Part shown: piece by piece, positions 52,011-60,983 of the stretch
How the letters are laid out: each line of letters begins with the position of its first letter
Numbering within the stretch: position 1 is the first letter of the stretch
NCBI RefSeq assembly: GCF_900109365.1
Contig: NZ_FNZR01000008.1
Coordinates: 218,892-282,891, forward strand
Direction: 5' to 3'
Length of the DNA: 64,000 bases
Source: Parapedobacter koreensis
GTDB lineage: Bacteria; Bacteroidota; Bacteroidia; Sphingobacteriales; Sphingobacteriaceae
Position numbers and translations under genes: made by a program
The notes under the pieces: generated by a model
Seen by the model: only the letters and a program-made list of their open reading frames with translations
Databases searched by the model: none
What the model was told of the DNA's origin: nothing

Positions 52011-53018
52011 TTAACCATTTCGATATTGCCTACGCAGTTGCCCTGGGCTGATTCCGAAATGTCTTTTGAAGGGTTTATTGAGTGCGGCCGCATCGCTGTA
52101 GCCGAAATCCATTGCCACTTTGTATACGGGATCATCGGTTTGGAGCAATCGCTTTCGGACGGCCTCCATCCTACGGCCAAGAAGGTATGCCGAGGGCGTG
52201 GTGCCCAGTTTTTCGCCGAAGAGCTGTTCGAGTTTATCTGCCGATGCACGCGCGTGTTTGAGCACGGCCCTCAGCGTGGGCGGTTGCCCATGCAGGTACT
52301 CATGCTCGCTGATATGGGCCAAGACTTTTTCCAATGTTTCGTCGTCGTAGTGGTGTTGTCCCTTGCCACGCAATAAGCCTTTGATGGCCGAGCAGACACC
52401 GGACAGCCGTTGTTGGAGATGCTCATTGAAATCCTTACGGCGCTTGATACCCTCGGGGCTGATAAGCCTGATAAGGCGTCGCATGAAGACGCTATCTGCC
52501 TGTATCGGAGGGCTGAAATGGTCGCCTACAGACAAGGCGCTACCGCCCAGAAGGTCGGCCAGCTCGTCAAAATCTTCTCCGATAACGGCCAGTTGCGCGG
52601 CATGGACAGCAATAAACAACATCCTGCAGGTGTTTTCAAGAAGACGGATGGGATATGCTGTGGCACATAGCCTGGCGAAATAAACCGTGCCGGGGAGCAG
52701 GGTTTCAGATTTTTGGCTGCCCTTATGATCATAGCGGGCCGACCCTTCAAGCATGACAGCAAATACATAAGTCGGTGTGTTTTGCTGATGTATAATGAGT
52801 GTAAACGGATCGGGACATTTTCCTTCCAACAGATCTACCGTCAGAAGGGTATTGGCATAATACTGACGTACAAACCGGAAGTCAGATAAGGTAGGGCGAT
52901 GGTAGGCGATAGTAAACGCAAGGGGGATGGGATGGGTGCAAAGCGGAGCATGTATACCAGGCCGATACCGGCGCTCGACGACTTCAAACGGAAAGGTGAT
53001 ATGGAAGGCTTGTGGCAC
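52011..53018 (-). CDS. AraC-family transcriptional regulator
   Basis: 335 residues. The C-terminal ~100 residues hold the two helix-turn-helix units of AraC proteins (LEQLFGEKLGTTPSAYLLGRRMEAVRKRLL and YKVAMDFGYSDAAALNKPFKRHFGISPGQLR). The N-terminal 200 residues are a variable ligand-binding part with no recognised motif. Located 76 bases upstream of the MauE-like gene's start on the same strand; its targets may include the neighbouring SusC/SusD or redox genes. Ligand unknown. Confidence 0.88.
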   Translation of the reverse strand: MPQAFHITFPFEVVERRYRPGIHAPLCTHPIPLAFTIAYHRPTLSDFRFVRQYYANTLLTVDLLEGKCPDPFTLIIHQQNTPTYVFAVMLEGSARYDHKGSQKSETLLPGTVYFARLCATAYPIRLLENTCRMLFIAVHAAQLAVIGEDFDELADLLGGSALSVGDHFSPPIQADSVFMRRLIRLISPEGIKRRKDFNEHLQQRLSGVCSAIKGLLRGKGQHHYDDETLEKVLAHISEHEYLHGQPPTLRAVLKHARASADKLEQLFGEKLGTTPSAYLLGRRMEAVRKRLLQTDDPVYKVAMDFGYSDAAALNKPFKRHFGISPGQLRRQYRNG

Positions 53019-53078
53019 CTCGCTAAATTATGCGGAGATGGTGCGTTGCCCGTTGTCATTTTCCGGCAATAGGAGTTG

Positions 53079-54053
53079 TTATTTTGGGACAGCATTTGGA
53101 TTGTTTTTAGCCAATGAAGGGTTGTGCCCGAAGCAACTGAAATAAGCCTTGGAGAATGAAGGTGTATCGGCGTAGCCCAGTTGTTCGGCGACTTGGGCTA
53201 TGGGTTCGCCCGCTGTCAGCAACCGGACGGCCGTCTTCATCCGAAGCGTATGATAGAATTTTGCAGGGGTCATTTCACGATTTGTGACGGCAGCAAATGC
53301 CCTTGCCAGTGTTTTGGGCGTGCAATTGATTTCGGCTGCAATTTGTGCTACTGTGTGAAATGGGCCGCCGATCATATGGCGCATACTATAGGTATAAAAG
53401 TCAACAACAATTTGTTGATACGTTTTCCGTGGCGATTTGTCCAGCAGCTCCTGCAAATGTTGGTCGTACTGTGCCAGGATATTGTTAAGTGAATGGAAGT
53501 CATTAAGATCCAGTCGGCTTGTTAGCCTTAGGTTTTTTAAATCGGCGATCCAGGTAGCCATAGCCTCAGCGAGCCGGTGTCTTGGGAAAATAATGGCAAC
53601 TTGGTGGCGATGCATTTGCTGGATGTAGCTATTGAGCACAGGCAAAACTTGGCTTAGCAGCTCAAACCAGGCAACCGGCACTGCAAAACAAGTTATCGAA
53701 TGTTTTCCAGATTCAAGTTGAACGTAGTATTGGCCGGGTTTTAGGTAGAATACCTGGCACTCCGTAGTATTGGCCTGCCAGCTGATATCCTCAGCTCCCT
53801 GTCGCACTATTGATAAATTACCTTCGGAAATCAGGAAATAATACAGCCCTACTTCCGTGATATTGATCTCCATGCGCAAGGAGGTTTCTGGATGCAAATG
53901 CAATTCCATCAATAGGTAGTGGATAATCCGGCGCTGCTTCAACCGGATTTGTATAGCAGGGGAAGAGGTGTGCGAAACTTGCAGATTGCCGCGATGAAGC
54001 GAAAGCGACGGAAAGTGAAGACAGACATCTATCGGGCGGTTTTTCTTTTCCAT
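53079..54053 (-). CDS. AraC-family transcriptional regulator
   Basis: About 324 residues from the ATG at 54053; a longer form from 54173 would leave only 11 bases to the divergent gene and is less likely. The C-terminal AraC domain is clear: VAQIAAEINCTPKTLARAFAAVTNREMTPAKFYHTLRMKTAVRLL, then IAQVAEQLGYADTPSFSKAYFSCFGHNP. The N-terminal ~190 residues look like a cupin-type sensor. It is divergent from the AraC/GyrI gene and may share a control region with it. Confidence 0.85.
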   Translation of the reverse strand: MEKKNRPIDVCLHFPSLSLHRGNLQVSHTSSPAIQIRLKQRRIIHYLLMELHLHPETSLRMEINITEVGLYYFLISEGNLSIVRQGAEDISWQANTTECQVFYLKPGQYYVQLESGKHSITCFAVPVAWFELLSQVLPVLNSYIQQMHRHQVAIIFPRHRLAEAMATWIADLKNLRLTSRLDLNDFHSLNNILAQYDQHLQELLDKSPRKTYQQIVVDFYTYSMRHMIGGPFHTVAQIAAEINCTPKTLARAFAAVTNREMTPAKFYHTLRMKTAVRLLTAGEPIAQVAEQLGYADTPSFSKAYFSCFGHNPSLAKNNPNAVPK

Positions 54054-54156
54054 TAGGCTGGCTTGATAGGTAAATGTGAGAGCAAGATACGATTTTTTGC
54101 CTAACGATTCGACATATTTTATGCAAAGAAGTCGAGCAGCGGAAAAAAAGCAATGG

Positions 54157-54164
54157 TAATTTTG
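54157..54164 (+). promoter_or_regulatory. -7 box (TAATTTTG) of the AraC/GyrI gene
   Basis: Matches TAnnTTTG and lies 21 bases before the ATG at 54185. No clear -33 box. Confidence 0.45.
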
Positions 54165-54184
54165 CTGCATCAAACGAAGGAAAA

Positions 54185-55045
54185 ATGCTAAACGAATTGA
54201 ATCGGGTAATTGATTACATTGAAGACCACATCACGGAGGATCTATCACTTGAAGCTATTGCCGAATATGCCAAAGTTCCGGACTTTCACTTCAGGAAGGT
54301 ATTCTTCTACCTTTCCGGGCTGACGCTTAGCGAATACGTCAAAAACAGGAAACTGTCGGAAGCCAATAAGGATTTACTGGCTGGAGAGCGGGTAACCGAT
54401 GTGGCCTTCAAATACGGGTACCAGTCAATGGACGGCTTCACCCGGGCATTTAAAAAGTGGAGCGGGATGCTGCCTTCGGACGTCATTAAAGAGAAGACCC
54501 ATAAATCATTTCCCAAACTTTCATTTATCATCACGGTCAAAGGAGGAACTACTATGGAATTTAGCATAGAAAACAAACCGGCGTTTAACTTCGTCGGTGT
54601 AAGCAAACGCGTCCCCATGCAATTTGAGGGCGTCAACAACGAGATTGTAACGCTTGCGCGAAGCATCACGGATGAGCAAAAGGCTGAAATGCATGCTCTA
54701 CAAAACATCGCACCGTATGAAGTCGTCAATGTGTCCTATGATGCGGATGCCAAGTTTATGAAAGAAGAGGGCGATTTGACGCATTTAATCGGTGTCTTGA
54801 CAACCGAAAACCAACTAAGCGACCGATTGGAAAAAGTGCCCGTTGAAGCCGGCTTATGGGCCGTGTTTCCAAACGAAGGGCCATTCCCGGCTACCTTGCA
54901 GCAGACCATGGCCAGCATATACGCAGAATGGCTGCCTTCTTCCAACTATGAGGTAATCGATGCACCTTCATTTTCGTTTACCAAAATGGACAGGCAGAAA
55001 AAAGATTATGCCTACAGCGAAGTATGGATTCCGGTAAGGGGATAG
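54185..55045 (+). CDS. AraC-type regulator with GyrI-like effector-binding domain
   Basis: 286 residues. An N-terminal AraC DNA-binding domain spans ~1-105 (VIDYIEDHITEDLSLEAIAEYAKVPDFHFRKVFFYLSGLTLSEYV and VTDVAFKYGYQSMDGFTRAFKKW), then a GyrI-like SOUL-fold domain at ~120-286 (NKPAFNFVGVSKRVPM, LIGVLTTE, GLWAVFPNEGPFP). This layout is common in regulators that sense small drugs or metabolites. It is divergent from the AraC gene at 53079-54053. Confidence 0.9.
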   Translation: MLNELNRVIDYIEDHITEDLSLEAIAEYAKVPDFHFRKVFFYLSGLTLSEYVKNRKLSEANKDLLAGERVTDVAFKYGYQSMDGFTRAFKKWSGMLPSDVIKEKTHKSFPKLSFIITVKGGTTMEFSIENKPAFNFVGVSKRVPMQFEGVNNEIVTLARSITDEQKAEMHALQNIAPYEVVNVSYDADAKFMKEEGDLTHLIGVLTTENQLSDRLEKVPVEAGLWAVFPNEGPFPATLQQTMASIYAEWLPSSNYEVIDAPSFSFTKMDRQKKDYAYSEVWIPVRG

Positions 55046-55137
55046 CTCATCGGACTCGCTATAGCAACACAAATTCAGCTTTTTTTGCATAAGTTTGATA
55101 AATAAAACAGTCTTTGGTCTTGATCGGCTTGACAGAT

Positions 55138-55482
55138 ATGGCATACGACAACGATTTGGTTCAACAAGTAAGGGCATACCTCAGGGGAATTCCCAGGATG
55201 GCTATCGAGGAAAAGAAAATGTTTGGCGGCTTGGCGTTCTTGGTCAATGGCAAGATGTGCATCAACGTCAGCGGAGACAGCTTGATGTGCCGGTTTGATC
55301 CGGACAATCTTGATGAGATCGTTGAGCGCAGGGGATACCGGCCCATGGTCATGAAGGGAAAAAATCTTGCGGGATATTGCTATGTCGGCCCTGAGGGGTA
55401 CGGCCAACCGGAAGACTTTAGCTATTGGCTGGAATTATGTCTTGCCTATAACGCGCAGGCCAAGGCCAGCTCAAGACGTTGA
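55138..55482 (+). CDS. TfoX N-terminal-domain family protein
   Basis: 114 residues from the ATG at 55138 (the upstream ATG at 55114 is less likely). It carries KKMFGGLAFLVNGKMCINVSGDSLMCRF and RPMVMKGKNLAGYCYVGPEGY, the TfoX-N/YjhX-type pattern. Members occur alone in many bacteria and their role is unclear. It has no TfoX C-terminal domain, so a competence role should not be assumed. Confidence 0.85.
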   Translation: MAYDNDLVQQVRAYLRGIPRMAIEEKKMFGGLAFLVNGKMCINVSGDSLMCRFDPDNLDEIVERRGYRPMVMKGKNLAGYCYVGPEGYGQPEDFSYWLELCLAYNAQAKASSRR

Positions 55483-55491
55483 GCATGCCAA

Positions 55492-55875
55492 TTAACCGGT
55501 AGCCTTCCTCGTCCAGCCCAGGTTGGTATGCTTAAAATCATCTGGGAATTTCAGGCCATAACCCAGCATGCGGTCAAACGAAGCGTGTGCAAACAGCAAC
55601 AGCCCACAAGTGATCAGGACATCCATATGCATCAAATAACCGACGGTTAATACGGCTAGCGCCACCGCTCGGTGATGAAATAGATTATAGGTGAAGGCTC
55701 CCACACGGCTGTTTACCACGTAGCCCAGCATGGAAACGTCGGGACTGAAGAATAGCAATATCCACACCCAAATGGATATGCCGAGGTTATAGGCAGCTAA
55801 AAAATAAATTGCAATTGCTGTTATAGCCGCTTCTTCAATTTTGATGATGATATCCATCGCTTTTTCCTGTTTCAT
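55492..55875 (-). CDS. DUF4260-like membrane protein
   Basis: About 127 residues from the ATG at 55875, which lies 20 bases after a TACCTTTG box; the longer start at 55926 would overlap that promoter. Three to four hydrophobic helices. DVSMLGYV, AFTYNLFHHRAVA and ASFDRMLGYGLK form the conserved DUF4260 strip with His/Asp residues on one face. Function unknown. It is convergent with the TfoX-N gene. Confidence 0.82.
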   Translation of the reverse strand: MKQEKAMDIIIKIEEAAITAIAIYFLAAYNLGISIWVWILLFFSPDVSMLGYVVNSRVGAFTYNLFHHRAVALAVLTVGYLMHMDVLITCGLLLFAHASFDRMLGYGLKFPDDFKHTNLGWTRKATG

Positions 55876-55895
55876 GACAGTAATTTTTGTAATGT

Positions 55896-55903
55896 CAAAG
55901 GTA
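55896..55903 (-). promoter_or_regulatory. -7 box (TACCTTTG) of the DUF4260-like gene
   Basis: Perfect TAnnTTTG on the minus strand. The predicted start near 55889 supports the ATG at 55875. Confidence 0.5.
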
Positions 55904-55948
55904 GTTTTAAAATGGCTGTGTTCCATATGTTAAAAGCCTTCAACCGCC

Positions 55949-56332
55949 ATGTGTAACATACGTATCCGCTGTTTTGCCATTTGCTTCCTTGTATCAATCT
56001 GCATTACCGGATGCAGGAAAAACAAGGTGGATAAACCTGATCAGGGGGACTACCGCTTGGTTAGAACGTTGGAATACGCCAATAGCACGGCAAAGGAACC
56101 GCGTCAAATAACAGACCATGTTTATGATTCGGAGGAGAGTGGTTTGCCGTCGTCATTGCCGCATACACTCCATTTTTTTTCCAACGCTGGAGACGGATTG
56201 AAATTGTTAAATTACTTGCGCTATTCCTATAAGCAGCGGAAGGCCTCACGAATAGAAAGCTATCAAGGCGACGGTGCCTTGACGTCTGTGTCGGAGTATT
56301 TCTACGAATATGAGAAAAGGGAAAATATTTGA
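55949..56332 (+). CDS. Small lipoprotein, possibly truncated
   Basis: 127 residues; leader ending ICITGC (lipidated Cys about 22), then RKNKVDKPDQGDYRLVRTLEY. The mature part (SRIESYQGDGALTSVSEYFYEYE) looks like the first strands of a DUF4595/YD-repeat-like lipoprotein that usually is longer, so the gene may be cut short at its 3' end. The promoter of the next gene overlaps its stop. No function assigned. Confidence 0.65.
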   Translation: MCNIRIRCFAICFLVSICITGCRKNKVDKPDQGDYRLVRTLEYANSTAKEPRQITDHVYDSEESGLPSSLPHTLHFFSNAGDGLKLLNYLRYSYKQRKASRIESYQGDGALTSVSEYFYEYEKRENI

Positions 56333-56358
56333 AAAGACACTTAAACTATTTACCTTTG
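56328..56358 (+). promoter_or_regulatory. Promoter of the lipoprotein array
   Basis: TTTG (56328-56331), 19 bases, TACCTTTG (56351-56358): an exact match to the Bacteroidota consensus. Transcription from about 56365 gives a leader of about 60 bases to the ATG at 56424. Confidence 0.8.
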
Positions 56359-56423
56359 CGCAGTTTCACGCAAATTTGTAACATTAATATATAGTTAGCA
56401 AGTCAATTATCAACCTAAAGCCA

Positions 56424-57797
56424 ATGACCGAGCATCGCCTGTCTGTTTGTATAGTGCTCATAATGTCGCTTTTATTTGCTTATTCGTGCAAAAAAGAGGC
56501 ATCGCCCCTTGAGAAGGAAGAGGAAGAAATGGTTTCCGATTTCACCGTTAATTTATCTGCTATCTCAGGAGATCATCAACATGGATTCGCTGGCCACCAA
56601 CTCACCGATACCCTGGTTATCAAGGTTACGCCCAACAACGCCAATGACCTGGCTAAATACCGTCTCCGGGTTACAGCCGAACATTTTTTTCCCCAAGAGG
56701 GGCTGCGCTTGGTTGGAGAAGCAAATGACGGGCAAAGTAATTATTATAAATACCTATGGATACTTCCTGCCGAGAAGACTGAACACCGGATAACGCTAAA
56801 AGCATATTTCAACTGTGACGATGGGATATATGCCATCGGTGGCTGTACGGTGCTTGACTCTATCGTCGTTGCTGCTAGCGCCATTCCGAAATGGGACACC
56901 GTGTACCTCCATGCTCACGCTGGTATCTCGGATGTTCATTTCTTTGACAATGGCGAAGCCTATGCCGTGGGTCCGGGTGTCGGTGTCCTCTACTCTCCAG
57001 ACAGCGGATATACGTGGCAATCAAAAAGTCCGATAGTCGATGATAATCGTGATGACATTTATGGTATTACCTTTTATGACCGCACTACTGGATACCTGTT
57101 CGTCACGAATGACTATGCATACACGACGCATGACGGGGGCCAGACATTTACCTTCGAGGACTGGACACCGCCCATTGGTGGACACTTGAGCACGAAGGGC
57201 TATGGTTTTTTGGATCGCAATACCTTGTTGGCAGTGGGTATAAATGGTAAGCTCAGCAAAACCACCGATGGCGGGAAAAACTGGCAGCAGTATGCAGGAT
57301 TGGATCTAATTCATTCATTTTATTGCATTACATGCATCCCTCCAGCTACCTGCTACGTCGGCGGTGAGGCTGGTGTCTTATTGAAGACGACAAACGAAGG
57401 AACCACCTGGCATGTTCAGGAGTCTCCGATGAACAATATGTGGTACGTTGGTCATGCGGTAAGTGAGCAAACAGTATATTTCGGTGGACAACAAGGTGGT
57501 ATCACCCGGACTAGGGACGGCGGGAATACCTGGACGAAGTTATCCACCGGTTTATTTTATGACATTGTAGCCCTCCGGTTTTTCGGCACAGACCACGGCT
57601 ACGCGATTTCCGCGATAGGGGAAATCATTGAGACCAGAGACGGGGGAAATACTTGGAAGACCATTTTGATTGGCAATTATGGTATGAATCAGGTTACTGG
57701 CGCCCATTTTCTGGATGAGCACACGGTATTCGCCTACGGCGGGGGCGTGTTGGTGCGCTATGACCTAAAAACACTTACAACGGATAGCAATCAGTAA
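56424..57797 (+). CDS. Lipoprotein with YCF48/BNR-like propeller repeats
   Basis: 457 residues; leader ending FAYSC (Cys about 18) followed by KKE. An N-terminal ~130-residue beta domain precedes a propeller with repeated Asp-box-like turns: DSGYTWQS, HDGGQTFTF, TDGGKNWQQ, NEGTTWHV, RDGGNTWTK and RDGGNTWKT. Such YCF48/sialidase-like propellers bind proteins or glycans. Probably anchored in the outer membrane. First gene of a four-gene run under the promoter at 56328-56358; the next gene starts 6 bases after its stop. Confidence 0.85.
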   Translation: MTEHRLSVCIVLIMSLLFAYSCKKEASPLEKEEEEMVSDFTVNLSAISGDHQHGFAGHQLTDTLVIKVTPNNANDLAKYRLRVTAEHFFPQEGLRLVGEANDGQSNYYKYLWILPAEKTEHRITLKAYFNCDDGIYAIGGCTVLDSIVVAASAIPKWDTVYLHAHAGISDVHFFDNGEAYAVGPGVGVLYSPDSGYTWQSKSPIVDDNRDDIYGITFYDRTTGYLFVTNDYAYTTHDGGQTFTFEDWTPPIGGHLSTKGYGFLDRNTLLAVGINGKLSKTTDGGKNWQQYAGLDLIHSFYCITCIPPATCYVGGEAGVLLKTTNEGTTWHVQESPMNNMWYVGHAVSEQTVYFGGQQGGITRTRDGGNTWTKLSTGLFYDIVALRFFGTDHGYAISAIGEIIETRDGGNTWKTILIGNYGMNQVTGAHFLDEHTVFAYGGGVLVRYDLKTLTTDSNQ

Positions 57798-57803
57798 AAA
57801 TGC

Positions 57804-59165
57804 ATGAATAAACCACCTATTATGCACTGGCTGTGCTTAGCAGCTTTTGGTGCCCTGTTTTTCGGATGCAAGAAGGAAAGTGCCGGGCCACCGCTTGACT
57901 GGAATCAGGATGGCCGTGCTGGCGTCATCGAACTGATCAGTGGCAACAACCAGTCGGGAGTCTTCGGTGAGTACTTAAAAGATTCCATTGTTTTCAAGAT
58001 TTATGGCAAGGGCAACGCTCCCCATTACCAGTACCTCGTCAGATTCCGGAAGCGCCAAGGCAACGGAGCGACCAATCTTATCGACCAGCATTATTACTAT
58101 ACGGATGATTTGGTGCCCGTTGATCTGGATAGTTATATCAGGGTACAGTGGGAACTGGGGTGCGACAATGCGGTGCAGGAGATGGATATCCTGCTTTATG
58201 TTGATTCCATGTATCGGGCAGACCCTGCTTATTATGACCAGCGGCCAGCCGATGATTCCGTTACGGTCAGTGCCAGTGGTGTGAAGCCGCAAGGGTGGGG
58301 GCATGCGTGCGGTTGCCAACTGAATGATTACCTCAATGCCCATATCATTAGCCGCGACGGTGTGCTGTACCTTATTGATCAGACCATCTCCCGATCAGTA
58401 GATGGCGGGATCAATTGGCAACCGCTTTCAAACTTGCCTGTTGGCGTAGATGTGCGTGCTGCACAGTTCAATAGCAAGGGCTGGCTGTACATGGTCACCA
58501 GGGAACACGGGGTATATTATTCGGAAGATCTCGTAACCTGGGTGCCTATAAACGATGGGTTGTTGGATCACCGGGATCCGACGATGTTCAATGTATTTGA
58601 TGATGAGTTATTTGTTAGTTTTTACGTTGATGGTCCATACCGAAGTACGGACAATGGCAAGTTTTGGCGTAAATTGGTCGTTAATAATGGTCGGTCTCAG
58701 CGTTATAGGTTGCTGAATCGACATCCCAACGGTAAACTTTATCTTTTTGATGATTGGAGCGACCTGTATGTATCCGGTGATCAGGGAGATACTTGGCAAC
58801 TTGTGCCGATAGATTATAAATACAAGCAGTACCAAGTTGAAGATTTTAAGATTGGACCGGATGGGATGCTGTACATCGGTGCGGGCGATGCCACGATTTC
58901 GGTTATATCCCCCGAAACTTATGAGGGTATGGCCCATAGTATTTACAAGTGGAATGCGTCGCACCAATACGTCAAGGGTATCCAATTTGTGGGCAATGAT
59001 GTTCTGTATCTCGTCATGTGGCACGATGAGCACGGCATTTATAGCAAAAATGCAAATTGGGGAATGCTTGACCTTGGATTTGACAAACCCATCGAAGGGT
59101 ACTACCGGAAGCCCGACGGCAGCTTCATCTTACAATCGGCCAACAGGCTTTATGTAAAGTATTGA
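57804..59165 (+). CDS. Lipoprotein with BNR/sialidase-like propeller
   Basis: 453 residues; leader ending ALFFGC (Cys about 22) then KKESAGP. The N-terminal ~130 residues parallel those of the preceding gene. The rest is a propeller with SVDGGINWQP, STDNGKFWRK and SGDQGDTWQL turns and final blades with GPDGMLYIGAG. The Asp boxes suggest surface binding rather than hydrolysis, as no sialidase active-site set was recognised. Appears to be a diverged duplicate of the upstream gene. Confidence 0.82.
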   Translation: MNKPPIMHWLCLAAFGALFFGCKKESAGPPLDWNQDGRAGVIELISGNNQSGVFGEYLKDSIVFKIYGKGNAPHYQYLVRFRKRQGNGATNLIDQHYYYTDDLVPVDLDSYIRVQWELGCDNAVQEMDILLYVDSMYRADPAYYDQRPADDSVTVSASGVKPQGWGHACGCQLNDYLNAHIISRDGVLYLIDQTISRSVDGGINWQPLSNLPVGVDVRAAQFNSKGWLYMVTREHGVYYSEDLVTWVPINDGLLDHRDPTMFNVFDDELFVSFYVDGPYRSTDNGKFWRKLVVNNGRSQRYRLLNRHPNGKLYLFDDWSDLYVSGDQGDTWQLVPIDYKYKQYQVEDFKIGPDGMLYIGAGDATISVISPETYEGMAHSIYKWNASHQYVKGIQFVGNDVLYLVMWHDEHGIYSKNANWGMLDLGFDKPIEGYYRKPDGSFILQSANRLYVKY

Positions 59166-59182
59166 TTTTCTCAACATAAGCT

Positions 59183-60973
59183 ATGAAGATAATATACCGT
59201 TTTTGCCTACTGGTTGGCTTGTTGGCGTTTGTAGGCTGTAAAAAGGAAAAAATGCCGGAGGGATCACAATACATTGCCGATATCTCCGTTACGACCGTCG
59301 ATGAGACCGGTGCGGTCTTTTTTGCTCAACTGGGTGGGTTATCCTGGGAGGAAATCGATCAGGTGGGGTTCGTATGGTCAGCAAGCGCAGACCCGCAGAC
59401 TGCTGAGGCTGCTTTTCGCGTTGATACGGAACGCCCCAACCTTGATGGCAACTTTACGCTTAAGGCCGAGACAGGCATCGAAGCGGGTGTCACCTATCAG
59501 GTCGTCGCCTATGTTGTCGTTGGCGGTCAGCAGCACTTCAGCCGGGCCATTCAGTTTGTAGGTCAAGGTAGCCGGGGACCTGTCGTACGCACGGTCACGC
59601 CATCGTTCGGTACATGGGGTGACACCGTTACCGTGCATATACAAAATATTCCTTCTTCATCGAGTCAATTTTCCGTTAGTGTGGGCGGCGTGCCAGCAAC
59701 TGTTGTTTATTCCGATAAAGAAGCTATCCGCTTTGTAATACCCGACGCTGTTGTTTTGGAGCGGCCCGATGTGGAAATCAATGTCAATGGTTCCACGAAT
59801 GTGCAGCAATGGTATTTTGAGTTGCCTCGCTTGGACTCGGTGTCTAACTATTATCCGGCAGTAGGCGAGCGCGTTGTGTTATACGGTAAGAATTTTAATC
59901 CTCAGGCATCATTCAATAAAGTCATGCACGACGGGCGTACGTTTGAAGTGGTGTCCGTAGACCGCCACCGGCTTGAATTTGTCGTCGGCGACCTGCCGAT
60001 GTCTACCAAAGCGCCCTTGGCGGTATCTACCATTGGTGAACCCATTACTTCCGAATTTCAGGTGGCCGTATTGAAGCACCTGCGGAAACTTCGGGACTTT
60101 CCTGGGTCTGCCCGCTATTATACCTTTGCCAGTTCGTTGGATGGTGTTGGATATTTCGGACTCGGAGCGCTGGGCCGTATAGATATCGAGCGATTGCCCC
60201 CTCCGGATGATATTTGGTCTTACGACGCTGCTGCTGATCAGTGGCAACTGCTCAATCACACGTTCCCAAATGACGACATGTACTCATCATTGAATTTTAT
60301 TCATGACGGCAAGATATATGTCGGAGGTGGGATGAGTAACGAATACGGCATTGGAAAAGCTTGGTACACCTATACACCATCGGACAACCGCTGGTCACAG
60401 GGATTTGTCTGGTTGGAAGCGCCCATAGAGCGGATTATCAGCGGGTTTTCAATAGGCGGGGAAGCTTTCAGTGTAACGATGAATGAGGCTCGCGTCGTCG
60501 AGTACTATAAAATGAACCGCGACCGCTGGGAGTACCGTGGCACGCTTGATAAGGCGCATCATGAAGGCGTTTCATTCGTGATAGGCGATAAGTATTACCT
60601 AACCACGGGCCATGATTACGACGCGGGTTACAACAATGACATGGACGTGTATGATTCGGCGGCCAAGAAATGGTCTAAAGCGGCACCTTTCCCCGGCACG
60701 TTCCGCAGGTCTTCTACGGGATTTGTGCTCAACGGCAAAGGATACGTCTATGGCGGGTATTATGATTACGGCCAGATTGGCGACGTGTGGGAATACACGC
60801 CGGAAACAAACTCCTGGCGCATGGTAGAGCAAGTCGTTTCAGCCGCCCGCTCTGGTTTTTCATCGTTTGTAATCGGACAGAAGGCTTATATCATTGGCGG
60901 CGCTATGGACAACGCTTCATGGTCCACTTACGCAAGCAAAGAAGTCTGGGAGTTTAGTATGGACAATCAATAG
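59183..60973 (+). CDS. Lipoprotein with IPT/TIG and kelch-like repeats
   Basis: 596 residues; leader ending LAFVGC (Cys about 19), then KKEKMPEG. After an N-terminal beta domain (~25-130) come IPT/TIG-like modules (VVRTVTPSFGTWGDTVTVHI, then LDSVSNYYPAVGERVVLYGKNF). A kelch propeller follows from ~310, with repeats around WSYDAAADQWQLLNH, WYTYTPSDNRWSQG, VYDSAAKKWSKAAPFPG and WEYTPETNSWRMV. Likely a surface protein-protein or glycan binding factor. The next lipoprotein gene starts 10 bases after its stop and has the same plan. Confidence 0.85.
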   Translation: MKIIYRFCLLVGLLAFVGCKKEKMPEGSQYIADISVTTVDETGAVFFAQLGGLSWEEIDQVGFVWSASADPQTAEAAFRVDTERPNLDGNFTLKAETGIEAGVTYQVVAYVVVGGQQHFSRAIQFVGQGSRGPVVRTVTPSFGTWGDTVTVHIQNIPSSSSQFSVSVGGVPATVVYSDKEAIRFVIPDAVVLERPDVEINVNGSTNVQQWYFELPRLDSVSNYYPAVGERVVLYGKNFNPQASFNKVMHDGRTFEVVSVDRHRLEFVVGDLPMSTKAPLAVSTIGEPITSEFQVAVLKHLRKLRDFPGSARYYTFASSLDGVGYFGLGALGRIDIERLPPPDDIWSYDAAADQWQLLNHTFPNDDMYSSLNFIHDGKIYVGGGMSNEYGIGKAWYTYTPSDNRWSQGFVWLEAPIERIISGFSIGGEAFSVTMNEARVVEYYKMNRDRWEYRGTLDKAHHEGVSFVIGDKYYLTTGHDYDAGYNNDMDVYDSAAKKWSKAAPFPGTFRRSSTGFVLNGKGYVYGGYYDYGQIGDVWEYTPETNSWRMVEQVVSAARSGFSSFVIGQKAYIIGGAMDNASWSTYASKEVWEFSMDNQ

Positions 60974-60983
60974 TCATTCAACG

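Noticed and set aside
54054..54173. Longer start for the AraC gene at 53079
   Set aside because: It would leave 11 bases to the divergent gene, and the extra residues look non-coding.
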